Assembly (NCBI RefSeq): GCF_014356525.2 | Contig: NC_052508.1 | Span: forward strand, 45,115,858-45,179,857 | Reading direction: 5' to 3' | From: Nilaparvata lugens | Taxonomy: Eukaryota > Arthropoda > Insecta > Hemiptera > Delphacidae | DNA: 64,000 nucleotides | Shown here: one piece after another, positions 1 through 12,189 of the stretch | Numbering within the stretch: the first letter of the stretch is position 1 | How the letters are laid out: each line of letters begins with the position of its first letter | Notes under the pieces: generated by a model | Told to the model about the DNA's origin: nothing | The model's input: only the letters and a program-made list of their open reading frames with translations | Database searches by the model: none | Position numbers and translations under genes: made by a program

Positions 1-672
1 GCAATCGAGCATCTCAAGGAGGGGAAAGCAACAGGCCCTGATAGAATATCAAACGAAGAGTTGAAAGCAGGTGGCGAAAGAGTTATTGAAATATTAACAA
101 AAATATTCAATTTATGCCTTATGAGTGGAAAGATTCCTGAAATATGGCTCAAAGCTAACTTGATATTACTCTTCAAGAAAGGTAATAGGAAGGAAATCAA
201 GAATTACCGACCAATAAGTCTCCTGTCAAATATTTACAAGATATTTATGGCAGTAATTTCCTACAAGATAGATGGATATTTGACGGCAGCAACTTAAATC
301 AACCAGACCGGATTCAAGAAAAACTTCTCTACGCTGGATAACATCCTAGTCTTACAGGAACTGATAAGGAATTCTAATGAATAAAAATTTCCACTAGTGC
401 TGCTATTCATTGATTTCGAGAAAGCATTCGATAAAATCAACACTTCTTCCGTATTACGAACGCTTGAAGACTTGGGAATTGACAATAAATACCTAGAATT
501 ATACAGATTCATTTACAGAAACATGAAACTTGAATTCAAATTGAGAGGAAAAGGTAGAGTGGTTAAAGTAAATAGAGGCTTAAGACAGGGAGATATACCA
601 TCAGCGAAAATATTTAATGCAGTTCTGGAAAAATCTCTAGATGAATTACTAATCTCGGGAGCAAAAATGATG
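1..672 (+). pseudogene. RTE-like non-LTR retrotransposon fragment, reverse transcriptase region
   Basis: One reading frame (frame 1) from the first base translates to reverse-transcriptase sequence. It opens with a GKATGPDRISNEELK segment, then KNYRPISLLSNIYKIF, then the catalytic block LLFIDFEKAFDKIN, then RGLRQGDIPSAKIFNAVLE. These match palm and fingers blocks of RTE/BovB-clade LINEs (family knowledge). Two in-frame stops, at 295-297 and 382-384, break the frame with no shift between them. The [FY]xDD catalytic motif that should follow is missing: similarity stops near 672. The 5' part lies outside the window. This is a dead, truncated copy. RTE is the most likely clade by eye; a related LINE clade is possible. 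Confidence 0.85.
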
Positions 673-2060
673 ATTTTAGACTCCAATTTAAACCTGCTAG
701 GAGGCAGGTTTAAGTTCGGGATTAAGCTATTAACTTGCTATTGTTTCGATTTTATCAAAAACCAGTGTCAAATTGGGGTTCTTCTTTGAATTCTGAACAA
801 TTTCATTACATATAACGTCATATATTTGAAATGTTTTTCCACTGATTTTTAAAATATTATAACATAAGAAAGTGAAAGAAAGTCTCACGAGAAGGGGGTC
901 CGAGGGGCCTCCCCCCGGAAAATTTTAGAAAAATACCCTCAATTTGGTGTGATTTCAAGCAATTTCTACTTGAAAAACTATATCCTAATAATGAAGTTTC
1001 TTTATGTTCAGTGGGCTAATTATTATTTAATTTTTCATAGAAAATAATATATCATAGGCCTATGATATTTCAGTTCATATAACAAATAGAATGGAAATAT
1101 AATTTTATTAGTCATTCAATTGTTTCAAAAAATAGTTTCAAAGCTATAGTCTTCAAACCTATGATTTTCATGATTTTTACTCAAGTGCAAAAAATATATT
1201 GGGGGGAGGGATGTATCCATGTTCCCAGATACTACTGGAGAATTGTATATCCTCCTGTCCCCGGTGGAAACTACTCTTCAATCATAACATAACTGGCACA
1301 TTTTGTGGGTACCATACTAAAAAAAAGGTGCTGGAGCATTGTTTAAGGGAACTACGTTTCAATTACATGAACTGATTTACATACATGATCTTCTCATATT
1401 CATGCATGAAACTGAATAACCAATTATCAATACATGTTATATTGAACTTTCAATTGTTGAAGATGGTAAAAACAAAACTGACTTACTTCAAAAAGATCTT
1501 TCTGAAGTATTCGTTATACACAGTTCCATAGAGTAAAGATACTGTTTGAAAGTTACCTATTTATTTGTCTCTGGCAGTACGCACTAGCCCATTCACTGTG
1601 TAGCCCATAATTTTATTATCATTCTGATATTCTCTCAAATATGTTTAATGGTTTAAAAAATGTCTGAAAAAATATTAAATTGGAAGCCAATTCTTTTGAC
1701 TCAATTTCTATCAGTGGTTGATTACCTTCTACGAATCTAGGCTACGATAGTATCGATGCTATCTATAATTGATTTGAACATAATATGGAACTGCACCTAC
1801 ACCAGTAATGAAGGAGAACTGTATTGAATACGTTGTAATTGTAAGAAAGTGTGAGATGATGATATCTATGTGGGGTTGATTGTTGCTAATTGGAGGCAGC
1901 TGCGTTTGCTTGCATTATCACGGGATGCAGAAATAGTGTGCATTGCATAATTGAACAATTAAGTTGAGTCCAGATGGTGATGAGCGACCCTTGCTAAACC
2001 ATTAAACCTTCGTTTGCGTGATCCTTTCTGTGGAAGTGATTTTGTGAGTGAATGAAGTGA
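673..2060. other. Intergenic, no recognisable gene
   Basis: AT-rich sequence with stops in all frames. A short G-run/C-run stretch at about 893-920, of a kind common in transposon ends, is the only distinctive feature. I see no gene or complete repeat here. Confidence 0.5.
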
Positions 2061-2063
2061 ATA

Positions 2064-2108
2064 ATGGATTATCTTGAATATTTGGATTATTACGAACCAA
2101 TACCTCAA
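2064..2108 (+). CDS. Possible first coding exon of the unrecognised gene at 3512-7923
   Basis: An ATG at 2064 opens a short frame translating to MDYLEYLDYYEPIPQ, after which a GT occurs at 2109; a second GT after 2123 is also possible. Either would join in phase to an alternative acceptor ending at 3515 (the sequence acaggcag). The peptide has no family match I know and both donors are weak, so this is a candidate only. It would make a complete protein of about 130 residues. Confidence 0.25.
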
Positions 2109-2461
2109 GTCGGCCAGTATGGTGTCCGAATTTAAAACTGAAGAGAAGTGCTGATTGCTCTCAGATTTTTTGCTGATGGTAGTCCACAGAGAGACTGGCG
2201 ATTTATGTGAGTACTGCAGCATCATGTCGCATTGTACATAGTGTTGCGGCGATAGCTATTATTTGTTTAGTAATGGAAAAATATTACATTAAATTCCTAG
2301 CTGGACAATATGCTAGAAAAAAACTCAATTTTTTAAATAGATGAAAATGAATTTCAAATGAACACCAAAAATGTGAGGAGTTGTTCATGTGTTCACTGTA
2401 ACTACATTTGAAAGAGTTTAGAAGATTATTTAATAGCAGATGATCATTATAACGACGGTCA

Positions 2462-2650
2462 AGAGAGGATCGAGACTGAAAAAGAGAGAGTATGGGAGTA
2501 AATGGGGGAAAGAGAGAGAGAGAGAGAATGAGATTGATTTTTTCTTCTTCCCCCCTCTCAGTCTCTCTCTCTCTCTCTAACACACACACACACTTTCTCT
2601 CTCAGGCATAATATGCCTTTATTAGGAAAGAGAGAGAGAGAGAGATAGAG
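2462..2650. repeat. GA/CT and CA microsatellite cluster
   Basis: Runs of (AG)n near 2511-2527, (TC)n near 2561-2578, (CA)n at 2580-2592 and (AG)n near 2630-2645 lie in close succession. The (AG) and (TC) runs can pair with one another. The ORFs here are low complexity and I do not call genes. Confidence 0.9.
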
Positions 2651-2809
2651 TGAGGAAGAAGAAAAGAACAAGAAAAAAACGAATGATGGGAGAGTGTGTG
2701 AGTGTGAGTGAGAGAGTGCAAAAGCAATACGCAAAGACAGCGTGTGAGAGCCAAAGTAGCATTCGAGATGGCTGTTGCCAACATTGCGACAATAATTCCC
2801 CGTGGATTC

Positions 2810-3005
2810 CTCCAGTTGCGCCTCGGTCTGGCTAAACTTGAGCGTCGGTCTTGCTAAACCCGCGGATCAAAGTTGCTCTCGACCAAGAGATGACCGACGG
2901 CTAAACTCGATCTCAGTAAACCGATTTTTTAGCCGAGACCAAAGTTGCGCTAGACCAACGTTGCGCTACCCGCTCAGACCCGATCTCAGCAATCGCCCCT
3001 AAATA
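2810..3005. repeat. GC-richer stretch with degenerate GCTAAAC / GACCAA repeats
   Basis: The words CGGTCTGGCTAAAC, CGGTCTTGCTAAAC, GACGGCTAAAC, ATCAAAGTTGC and ACCAAAGTTGC recur at irregular spacing. Base composition is clearly richer in G+C than the flanks. The family is unknown to me. It lies between a possible first exon and exon 3512 of the local gene, so it would be intronic if that exon is real. Confidence 0.45.
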
Positions 3006-3085
3006 AACTAAACACAACTAAAACTACAAAACTGAACTTATACTATACTAAAACTAAATTATACAAAAAATTGTATACGTAATTG

Positions 3086-3441
3086 CCACGTTATAAAGGC
3101 AGTGTTTGATTAGAAATAGTATTGCTATCCTTGTCTATCATTCAACAAAGCGGATAGCGCTATCTCTTTCTCGCTTTGCTCTGTTGCCAAATCTTCTTTT
3201 AACAATGTACAATGATTAATTAATTAACAAAATATTTCATCTTAGTTATGAAAATTCATTATGAAATTATTGAAAAATTTAATTCCTTGCTTAATAAAAT
3301 ATAATTGATTATTTTAAACGTGATAATATTACATCAATAAACCTGTATCAGCTACCGTATATAGAAGGCATTGACAAGACAGAGGATCGGCAACGTTTTC
3401 GGCATCGTCTATCTTTCTCCACTGCCAATCTGCCATTATAG
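3086..3441 (+). mobile_element. MITE family A copy (ends CCACGTTATAA.GGCAG), degenerate
   Basis: The left end CCACGTTATAAAGGCAGTG and the right end CTGCCATTATAGC are imperfect inverted copies. The interior matches the copies at 12889-13983: TGCTATCCTTGTCTATCATT, AGCGCTATCTCTTTCTCGC, and GTATCAGCTACCG near the right end. No coding capacity. This is the most decayed copy of family A seen, since the outer GTGAGGT part of the termini is gone. Confidence 0.75.
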
Positions 3442-3511
3442 CAAGGACTTGACTATAGTAATAAATAAATTGTGCTTTGATGATGGTGTCTGATGTGTTA
3501 TCTGTTTACAG

Positions 3512-5024
3512 GCAGAGGTCTCGAACGCCAGGTCCAGCAAGATTGTGCAAAAAACTGATGGTTGAAGGGAGGAAAACTCATTTTGTGCCTTATGGATGGA
3601 ACGATCGGCAGACTGACATTGGCCAGAAGAAAACTTTCAATGTTCTTGCTCCTGAGAAAGAGGTACTAAATATATTCACTCTATCCAAAATATATTTTTC
3701 CACTTGAAGCTACCCATACTTTGTCCAATGTCATTGTGAGCCAAGCTATTAGGACAAACGACAAAAACATTGAAAATAAGGCTGAATGAATATGAATCAT
3801 TGATCATAAACTTCACCAACAAAAAAGTACCTAACAGAAAATCATCATCAATATCATTCCCTGTGAAAATACTGCAAAATATCTTGGAATGACATTACAT
3901 GTAAAATCCAAGTGGAAGGAGAACATCAAAATCAAAAGGAAACAGCAATTTTGTTGGATCTTGTAAAAGTGCATGATTAATATTTTATATAGGATTTAGG
4001 CTATATGCTACAGAAAATAATACAATAATCAGGTGATTTCACCCTTAGGGAAATAATGCAAGTTATTGAAAAAGTCATATCATTGTAGAATGTTGAAGTA
4101 TTGATTTAAACTTGTGAATATTGTCAGAGAGGAATCAGGTGATTTCACCCTAGGATCACCACTTGATGCTTACTGTTTGTGAATTTCCTCATTTTGAACA
4201 CTTTATCATGGAACTTACCTTTTCGAATTTATACTCATTCGAAAGCTTATGAAATGGAGAAATTTTTTAAATATTGAAACCACTATAATCACCCGGAGAA
4301 AAACCGAGAAAAAACTGTTTGAAATTTCACTTTGAATTTGAAGAATAGCATTTTTCCAAGTTCAAGCCCTAATAAAAAAACTACAAAATATCTTACAACA
4401 AATTAAATTACATTAATCTTGTTTGAAATGCTTTTCTCTTTTCAATAATACCCTTGAAATTGACATTCGAACAGTAGTTTTCGAGTTATTGAGTATTTAT
4501 TTATAATGACCAGAAGTAGGCATATTCTGAAAATATCGAAAAATCGATATATCTCGAAAACTAAGGTCGATAGGAAAAAAGTTTACTGAACAGTTTTTGT
4601 CAGAAATGTCGAGTAGAATCTATGGTCAATGGCTGTTACAACCTTGGTGGGACACTCTGTATATAAAAGCGAAATGACTCACTCACTCACTGACTGACTG
4701 ACTCACTCACTCACTCACTCGCAGAACTAAAAATCTACTGGACCAAAAACGTTCAAATTTGGAAGGTATGTTCAGTTGGCCCTTCAGAGGCGCACTAAGA
4801 ACGGATTTGGAAAATTTCCCAAAAATACGCCCAAAATCTGCGTTTTTCCAGCGTTTTTTAGCGTTTTCTCAGCTTTATCGAGAACAAATGGACAGAAAAT
4901 ATTCAAATTTAGTACAGAACCTCAGCTAGAGTGTAATAATGTTGTGTTAAAAGGAATTTGCAATAATGTGAATGATACGCCCGAAATATTATTTTTTGCT
5001 TTTTCTCAGATTTATCAAGAATTA

Positions 5025-5094
<70 letters not shown>

Positions 5095-7923
5095 CGAAAT
5101 GGCACTCACTCACTGACTGACTGACTCACTCGCAGAACTAAAAATCTACTGGACCAAAAACGTTCTAATTTGGTAGGTATGTTCAGTTGGCTCTTTAGAG
5201 GCGCACTAAGAACGGATTTGGAAAATTTTCCAAAAATACGCCCAAAATCTGCGTTTTTCCAGCGGTTTTTAGCGTTTTCTCAGCTTTATCGAGAACAAAT
5301 GAACAGAAAATGTTCAAATTTAGTACAGAAGCTCAGCTAGGGTTTAATAATGTTGTGTTAGAAGGAATTTGAAATAACGTCAAAGATACGCCCAAAATTA
5401 GCGGTTTTTTGCGTTTTCTCAGTTCTTTCATCAAGTAATAGACAGAAAATGTTCAAATTTGGTACAGAGGTTTAGGCTAGGGGTCTAAAAATGTTGTGAT
5501 GAGGTGACTTTAATATTTCATCAAAGATACGCCAAAAATCAGCGTTTTTCCAACGTTTTTCTCAGCTTTTCTGCGTTTTCTCAGTACTTTGACATTCTGA
5601 TGGAATGAAGCATGCTCAAATGAAAAATGCAGGCGAGTGAAGCGAGCCCGCTGATCTCATTTTTGGACGATCCAGTCGGGGGTCCAGGGGGCGGAGCTCC
5701 CTGGATAGACGGATATGGCGAGCGAAGCGAGCCTGACGGCTAGTATACAATGAAATCTTAAAACCAATTTGGTTGTATGGGGTCGAACACTGGGGATGTG
5801 CCTGTGAAAGTCACATCAATATGATTGCAAAATAAAGTATATTGTCAACGCTCCTTGTTACATCAGAAACAGTGACTTGCATAGTGATCTACGCATCCAT
5901 TAGTGTAGAGTGAGATGAGTCGATTTGCCTGCCATACGGCATGAGTTGAGACTCCATCCTCACAACCCTGATACAAGCCAACTAATTACTACAGAATGAA
6001 GATTAACTACATTCTGAAGAGAAGGAAATGGAATGAGAAGAAAGGCTTTAGAACTAGTTTGAAATCAATATGTGATGGTTTATGTAGACTATAATTTTTA
6101 CTGCTCTCATAATATCAGAACTACTTGGGTCTTCAATGTATGAACTGAATTCAAATAGTTTTTTTATAGTGTAAGATTTATAGTGAAATGAAAATTAATT
6201 AATTGTCTCTGAGAGTAATTTTAATGAAAAATGTAAATTTGCGAGAGAAATAGCGTTCATTAATTTAAGTACTTATCTAAACTAGTAGTTCTGTGAACAA
6301 TCGACCCCGCGCAGTTATTTACCACAGCCTCCTCTAATACTGTTCATCAGAGTAAATTGTATCCTGTCCTGTTGTGTCGGCGAGATATCGATGTGTAAAC
6401 AAACGATCGGCAGTTTGGATTGTTGTATCGACAAAGCTAATAATTTGTTGTAAACCTACTATCATCAAATGCTTACAGAGTTGAAAGCAGAGAAAAGTCG
6501 GGAGAAAAATACTATGCTACTTCGAGGTATTATGATTTATGATCAGCTTTGAGTTAGACTATTAATTTCATGCCTCATTGCATGCAATTAATAATCCAAT
6601 CTACAGCTGATTTATAATTAATAATTGTTCTATAGTCTGATTTCTACTGTAATATTGGCATATGAAGGAGGCTCCTTTCCCTTTCATATTGTCCTCAAAA
6701 AGCAAAGTTTCCAAAAACCTTTTATATACGTCGACGCGCAATTTAAAAGGGAATATACCTGTAACATTTTATGAAAATCTATTGCCGCGTTTCGCCGTAA
6801 ATGCGGAACATAAAAACAAACATATAAACATAAATATAAACGTAAAGAGAAATGCAGAACCGTCGACTTGGATCGTAGACTTGAAACCCTCACTTCGCTC
6901 GTCAATTAATAAAATGTATTAGTTCTTTAATCCTTTGTCAATTTAATTCATCAAATTCACAAAAAATTTGTAAATAGACAACAATTTGTAAACATACTAA
7001 GTTATTAGTGAATCACCGTAAAGGTGCACTGGAGATGCAGCGTTGTACCTTGAAACGCGTACAAAGCTCAATGTGAAAATTTGATAATTCATTAACATAG
7101 ATTATTGATCAACAGCACAAGAAGAATAAAAACTTAAAAAGGAAAAGCGCTCTCCTTATATTTTAATAAAATTAGTATTTTTTATTACATTATCAATCTT
7201 CTAAATTACATTATTGATCTAATATGTCTAGTAATAAAAGTTACACTGTAATAACAACTTGAAAAATGTATAAGCTTTCATGTATAAACTTCAAAATATT
7301 TTTTATTATTTGTTTGTAAACTTTAAACTTTAATTTACTTCAATCTAATGTATACTGCATTATTAATTTTTGGTATTATAATTTACCTGTGCATTTTTGG
7401 AAATTTCTAGGTCCATCATCATCCAGCTGTTGAATCATCACGTAGGAAAAAAGCTGAGCTTGAAAAATTCATACGGGAAGACATGGCTAAGCAAAAGTAC
7501 CGACTCAAAACCCCCTATGTGAGTTATTCACTACATTCATATTTCCCTTACAATTATTTTATGACGTAGTTTATATAAATTTGCAAATTCCCATAGAATT
7601 CATTGTCAGTTTATTTGTTACTGCTGGGCCAAGCCACAAGAGGTGTTTTTTTTTCTAGAATCCCTAACTGAAAGTTTCGAGATTCAATATCACTTCCCGA
7701 TGGCTCTGTTTCCATCTAGAACTTTGGGTATGGAATGAAATTTGGTTTTGAATGAAAAGATGTGAAATTGTCTTATTACATCAGATTTCGAAATGTATGA
7801 TAGTGAATAGAATCAATTTCTGAATTGCAGCCTTTAGGAAATGCAAGCAGCATTTGGACGAGCGAATACAAGGAGCAATTTTGCCGAAGTCGTCCCGCCT
7901 CTGCCCCTCCTCCTCCCAGCTGA
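3512..7923 (+). CDS. Unrecognised short gene: three 3' coding exons 3512-3662, 7411-7518, 7831-7923
   Basis: Three exons join in continuous phase. Exon 3512-3662 follows a tttacag acceptor and is followed by gtacta. It contains RTPGPARLCKKL, then KTHFVPYGWNDRQTDIGQKK. Exon 7411-7518 follows aaatttctag and ends at a consensus gtgagt donor; it encodes VHHHPAVESSRRKKAELEKF and onward to RLKTPY. Exon 7831-7923 follows gaattgcag and encodes PLGNASSIWTSEYKEQFC, then a proline-rich tail and TGA at 7921. The joined part is about 116 residues, basic and apparently soluble, with no membrane segment or signal peptide. The style (PYGW, short charged helices, a WTSEY box) reminds me of small ciliary or sperm microtubule-associated proteins, but I cannot name a family. 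A 3.7-kb intron holds a Helitron-like element. The start is not established; see 2064-2108. Confidence 0.75.
4656..5024 (+). mobile_element. Extra 5' end of a Helitron-like element
   Basis: The segment starts TCTGTATATAAAAGCGAAATG, then CACTCACTGACTGACTGACT, then a run containing AAAAATCTACTGGACC. The same order recurs from 5025 onward, so two 5' ends sit head to tail. This piece lacks its own 3' end. It lies within the large intron of the unrecognised gene. Confidence 0.6.
5025..5743 (+). mobile_element. Non-autonomous Helitron-like element
   Basis: The 5' end is TC in the context A|TCTATATATATA. The 3' end is CTAG at 5740-5743 followed by T, matching the Helitron rule of insertion between A and T with ends TC...CTRR (established knowledge). 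Upstream of the 3' end, 5684-5704 can fold: CCAGGG...CCCTGG with an inner GC/GC pair. About 719 bases and no Rep/helicase coding sequence, so it would depend on an autonomous partner. The left end is blurred by a (TA)n tract, which limits certainty about its exact first base. Confidence 0.65.
5026..5090. repeat. (TA)n microsatellite
   Basis: About 60 bases of uninterrupted TA at the start of the Helitron-like element. It probably grew from the element's own TATATATA terminus. Confidence 0.95.
5744..7410. other. Intron remainder, no gene seen
   Basis: AT-rich intron sequence of the unrecognised gene. The open frames at 6662-6922 on both strands overlap each other, lack splice or family support and are not called. 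The phrase ACCCTCACTTCGCTCG near 6890 looks like transposon-end sequence but I see no matching partner in this window. Confidence 0.5.
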
Positions 7924-9844
7924 CGTCGATACTAAGGAGCTGACTTTGCAGCTCCACTAAACGGCCGATGAACTTAGCAGTCAATTGACAACATAGCTCT
8001 CCATCAATCCGGTAGAAGTGACCTTCTACTTCTGACCTCTTTGGGGACTGGACACAAAGGAGGATATTTATATAATTATATGAGACCGCTCTGATCGCAG
8101 ATCGCTCTCTGTGTGTCCAAACCTTACCTTCTTAATGAACTCTCATAATTTTATAATATGATTAATCAGAATATCAGATAGTAGGTTGCGTGTGTACTGT
8201 GAAAAAGTTAATTTACGACCCCATCTTGTATGATATATTTCGATTAAACACATAAGAGGCAAGACAGAGGTACCATCTAGGCCTGGCCTAATACTAGATA
8301 TACCAAGATATACTTTTGGGTGGAAATATCGGATTGGAATCCTCTCAATGAAGCCATCGTAACATCTTGGCGTTAAATCAATTCATACATAACTGTTGGT
8401 TGGTAATAACTTAACTTAACATAACTTTTAAATAAGTGTTAATTTTTATGCCTTCAAATCTTATGGAAGAAAAATATTTTTGTATTCTTTGATTGAATGC
8501 ATTGTAACTTATCGATTATGAATCCAATGTGATGAGCAGTTTATGCATAACTATTGAATGATGTTCAAATATCAACTATAATGTGTAGGCTATGCGACAA
8601 TTTGTGTTCAATGTTAAGATTCTTCTGGTGACAATAATATCGTACAAAGAGACCAAGTTTAGTACACCTAAAAACATTTGGTAACAGGCTTATATTCAAA
8701 AAGCGACAATAAAGTTGAATTTGATTTGTAGCTTTTATTTAAAAGTACATAATTTTGTGTACATTTTAAAAATTATTAATGCCTGATTCTATTATTTATC
8801 GTATGATGTGTTCATCGTGATGTTTATTTAATTCATGTGAACCCAAAAGTCATAGATCAAACAAACAACATAATCTCGTATTTGATAACATAATCACCTT
8901 ATAAATCAAGCACGAATTACTTTAAAAAAAAATAAAAATAAATCGAATTTACCTAAGCCGTTGCCGTTTCTATTCATTTTTCTATTAAATTCTCCAAAGT
9001 TGTTTGTAATGATTTACCAAATATTTTTCATTATGAGCAGCCTATCAAATAATTATTGTTCACTTTCGTTGTGTACACCAAAAGAAATATGCACAGAACT
9101 TTGTAGTCAGACAAAACGCTGGTTTTTGCACGAATACATGAATAGATCATGAAACTGATTAATCGATTTCGAACGACCAAAGCAACTTAGCAAACATTTA
9201 GTGGTGTAGGCCTATGCGTTAGTTCTCCAATCACATAATTTTGATTCAGATGCATATACTTCTTGTTCATCACATCTAAAATATTATTAAGAAGTATGAT
9301 GTTCTAATGCAGTCGAAGGATTGTGAATATATTCAACTATTCAAGTCAATTTTTAAACTCGTTGCTGTAAATAATTAATTTGTTCAAGTTTTAAGGTCAT
9401 TACAAAGTACACTTTCGAATTATACGTATTTAAAGTGTATTATAGGATTAATATGTTAGTTACACCACCTTCTAGTTACTACTAGATTATTTTCTTGTAA
9501 TATAGAAAATCAAAGATATTTATTTATTCATGAGAAATTGTATGAAAATAATGTTGAAGTAAAGAATATTAAAAATGTAGACAATCCAGTTTTATTTTCA
9601 ATATAAATTGTTCTGAAACTCAATGAAAAATATTTTTTGTTCAATATTCTAAGAAATTGTAAGACATTTATTTGAATATAACTCGTCCTGAACCCGCTGT
9701 GGTTGCCTCGCGTCTAGCACACTGGTGCAACGCTGGTGCAAGTCGTAAAAGCCGACTTTCCATATAAAATGAGTTGACTACTGTTTTTCATAGATTCTAC
9801 CCCATCAGAGATATAATAAACATAGCCTTTACATTATAATTATT
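7924..9844. other. 3' UTR and intergenic sequence
   Basis: Begins directly after the stop of the unrecognised gene. A canonical AATAAA at 8708-8713 could end the transcript, giving a 3' UTR of roughly 0.8 kb; this is an inference from the hexamer only. Nothing else recognisable. Confidence 0.4.
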
Positions 9845-10078
9845 ATGGACTAGCAAGTAACCCGTGCTCCGCAAGGGTTTGTTTAAAGCACAAATAGATT
9901 GAATTTAGACAAACTAAAAACTTGACGTATTGAAATATTGAAGAACTGAAAATAGGCCTATAACTATCCTCAGTAAATGATGAATCTATATTCAAAATTA
10001 CTAGTTAATCAGTTCAGTAGTTCAGACGTGATGATGCGTCATTCGTGTATTTCCTATCCCTTACATGTATAAGCCAAT
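9845..10078 (+). repeat. Dispersed repeat with CTAGCAAG.AACCCGTGC head
   Basis: Starts ACTAGCAAGTAACCCGTGCT and shares with 31784-31995 the later words TTGACGTA, GAATAGGCCTATAAC (here AAATAGGCCTATAAC) and CAGTAGTTCAGACGTGATGA, in the same order. Two diverged copies in one window show a dispersed family. No ORF. The class is not determined; heads of this form are common in insect non-autonomous repeats. Confidence 0.65.
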
Positions 10079-11933
10079 TTTTTCTTTATTATATTTTTAT
10101 AATTATTATGTTCAATACTATTTGAATTACGTTTTATCAGCAAAGTGTAGTAGTGATTTCATTTTGATGAGCAATGAAGGGAGAAAATATTCATCTCGTA
10201 AATAAGATTGCTGTATTACTAAAAAATAATTGAAACTTGAAAATAGAGGTAATAATAATAAATTCGAGATCTCGTGTTTATTGCAATGACTACAAATACA
10301 GCAATCTGACAATAAACATAAAACAAGCGAAATAATGCTCTATGAAGGATTATACAGAAATATAAGGCGCTATTTTCTCACAACTGTATGTTTCATTAGT
10401 TTACTATCTTATTTGTTCTCAAACATTCAATAATTATAATAATGAATCATCACAATTCGTGATGTTCTTTTATTTTTAAGTAATCGTAGCATAACAAGAA
10501 GCAATGTTGAACTTCGTTATATTGTTGTGATCCAAATGTCGAATCAACCTCTCAAACATTCAATAAATGTTTTCAATCTATATGAGATGAAGTAATGTGA
10601 TACGGTTTTAGATGGTAACTTCAAAACACTTGAGTTATTTCATTTGTTTTAATAGAGTGACTGAAATATGAATGGATTAAATAATATATATGAATAAACA
10701 TCCAACTTCATTAATTTTAGTTTGAAGATCGTCAATAAAGTATGATATAAAGACTCCTATATATATAATGAACAGCTCGGCCTACTTTCAGTAATCTAGA
10801 TACCTACTAGTTGGTTGCTTTACTCTGTGAATCTGGGTAGTGAAATAAGCCAAATAGTCTTGATACTGAAAGAAAAATATGGCAAATTTATTACTTAATT
10901 ATTATATAGACTACTGTTTGATTTTAAGCACTTTACTTCTCTACTAATTTACATTAGCTTATTCGATTACATTAGTAATTTTTTCTGTGATTGAGTGTTG
11001 ATGTTTCAAATGTTTTTATTTTCAATGTTCTTATTTTTATTATTTGATCCATTGTAATCTGTTAATTTTTAATAAATTTATATTTACCAAATCCTCTGAA
11101 TTTTGTTGTGTTTCAGAATATCAATTTTTGAAGAAAATCGGTTACTATATTTATTTTAGGTTAAACTTTTTATATTATCTTTTAATTCAACTCATATAGG
11201 TTCTTACAATTATTGTAACATTAATTGTACCTATACCAACTCAATACAATGTAGGTATTCAACATGGATTCAACTGGTTAATTATATCTTGTATGCAAGT
11301 GTCTATATGAGCGTAAATAAATAAACTCTTCTAGGTATCCCCATGAGAGACAATGCATCTTGTTAACGAGCTATTTGCCAATTTTATTTGGAAACGACCA
11401 GTGGAATTCCACCAGAGATGCAGAATACATCAAGAGGCATAATAGTTCATTATAGATTATTCATCATAGTTCAGAGGTCTCGTCATCATACCACCTCTAG
11501 TCATCATAGCCTTGATAACCAGAATATTAGGCAACCATCAATATTTAGCGAATTGGAATTGCTATAGTAAAAGTGTAAGGCCCCAAGTAAATTATGATTG
11601 AATTTTGTCAGCTCCTTAGCCGGATCCATCGTCTCTTATAGAGAATAGATGCTATAGCTGTATTCTAAAGTCAAGCGCGAAATAAATTCACTCACATATA
11701 GTTGTGTCTATGTATATGTTTCCCTCGTAGAATAATAATGGTCATTTCTAATAAATTCATGCAGATTAGTAGAAAAATCGCGGGATTTAAGTGATGTTAC
11801 AAGCTTATTCGAATAGGTATTAGAAATTACCAGAATAATTCTACTAAGGGGGACATCAAATGTTAAACTCTGTGTTCCATAGAATACACAGGAGGATGTG
11901 TTCCATAGAGCACATTAGGAGATACGGTAGTAA
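10079..11933. other. Intergenic, nothing recognised
   Basis: AT-rich, with short accidental frames only. I see no gene, inverted repeat or tandem array of note. Confidence 0.5.
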
Positions 11934-11943
11934 TTGACAAAGG

Positions 11944-11972
11944 ACATGGACAAAGGACAGCTTGTTCCAGTG
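11944..11972 (+). pseudogene. Tiny AK3-like sequence scrap (MDKGQLVP)
   Basis: The 25 or so bases here differ by two substitutions from the AK3 stretch coding YMDKGQLVP (near 42356-42380 in the intact gene), and translate to DMDKGQLVP. No other AK3 motif (P-loop, DGFPRT, LID) is near. It could be a relic of an older gene fragment or chance. I lean to a relic because the match is at nucleotide as well as protein level. Confidence 0.35.
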
Positions 11973-12189
11973 AAGAAACAACCAAACTTCAACACAGAGA
12001 AATGTGCCCTTTGCATGAATCGGCCCTTGAATACATCAAAGGTGTATTGGCCAGTGCATCCTGGAATGATGTTTTTCTTTCTTCAGGAGATACTGGATTT
12101 GCAGCTTTTTTACTTTTTCCATGAAAAATACAATTTTTTCTTTCCTGAAATTGTCAAGCCTCAGGCGCTGAAGAGGAGACCCAGACATC

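Noticed and set aside
6662..6922. Overlapping ORFs on both strands as a gene
   Set aside because: No splice or family support, ends in transposon-like sequence, and lies in the intron of another gene.
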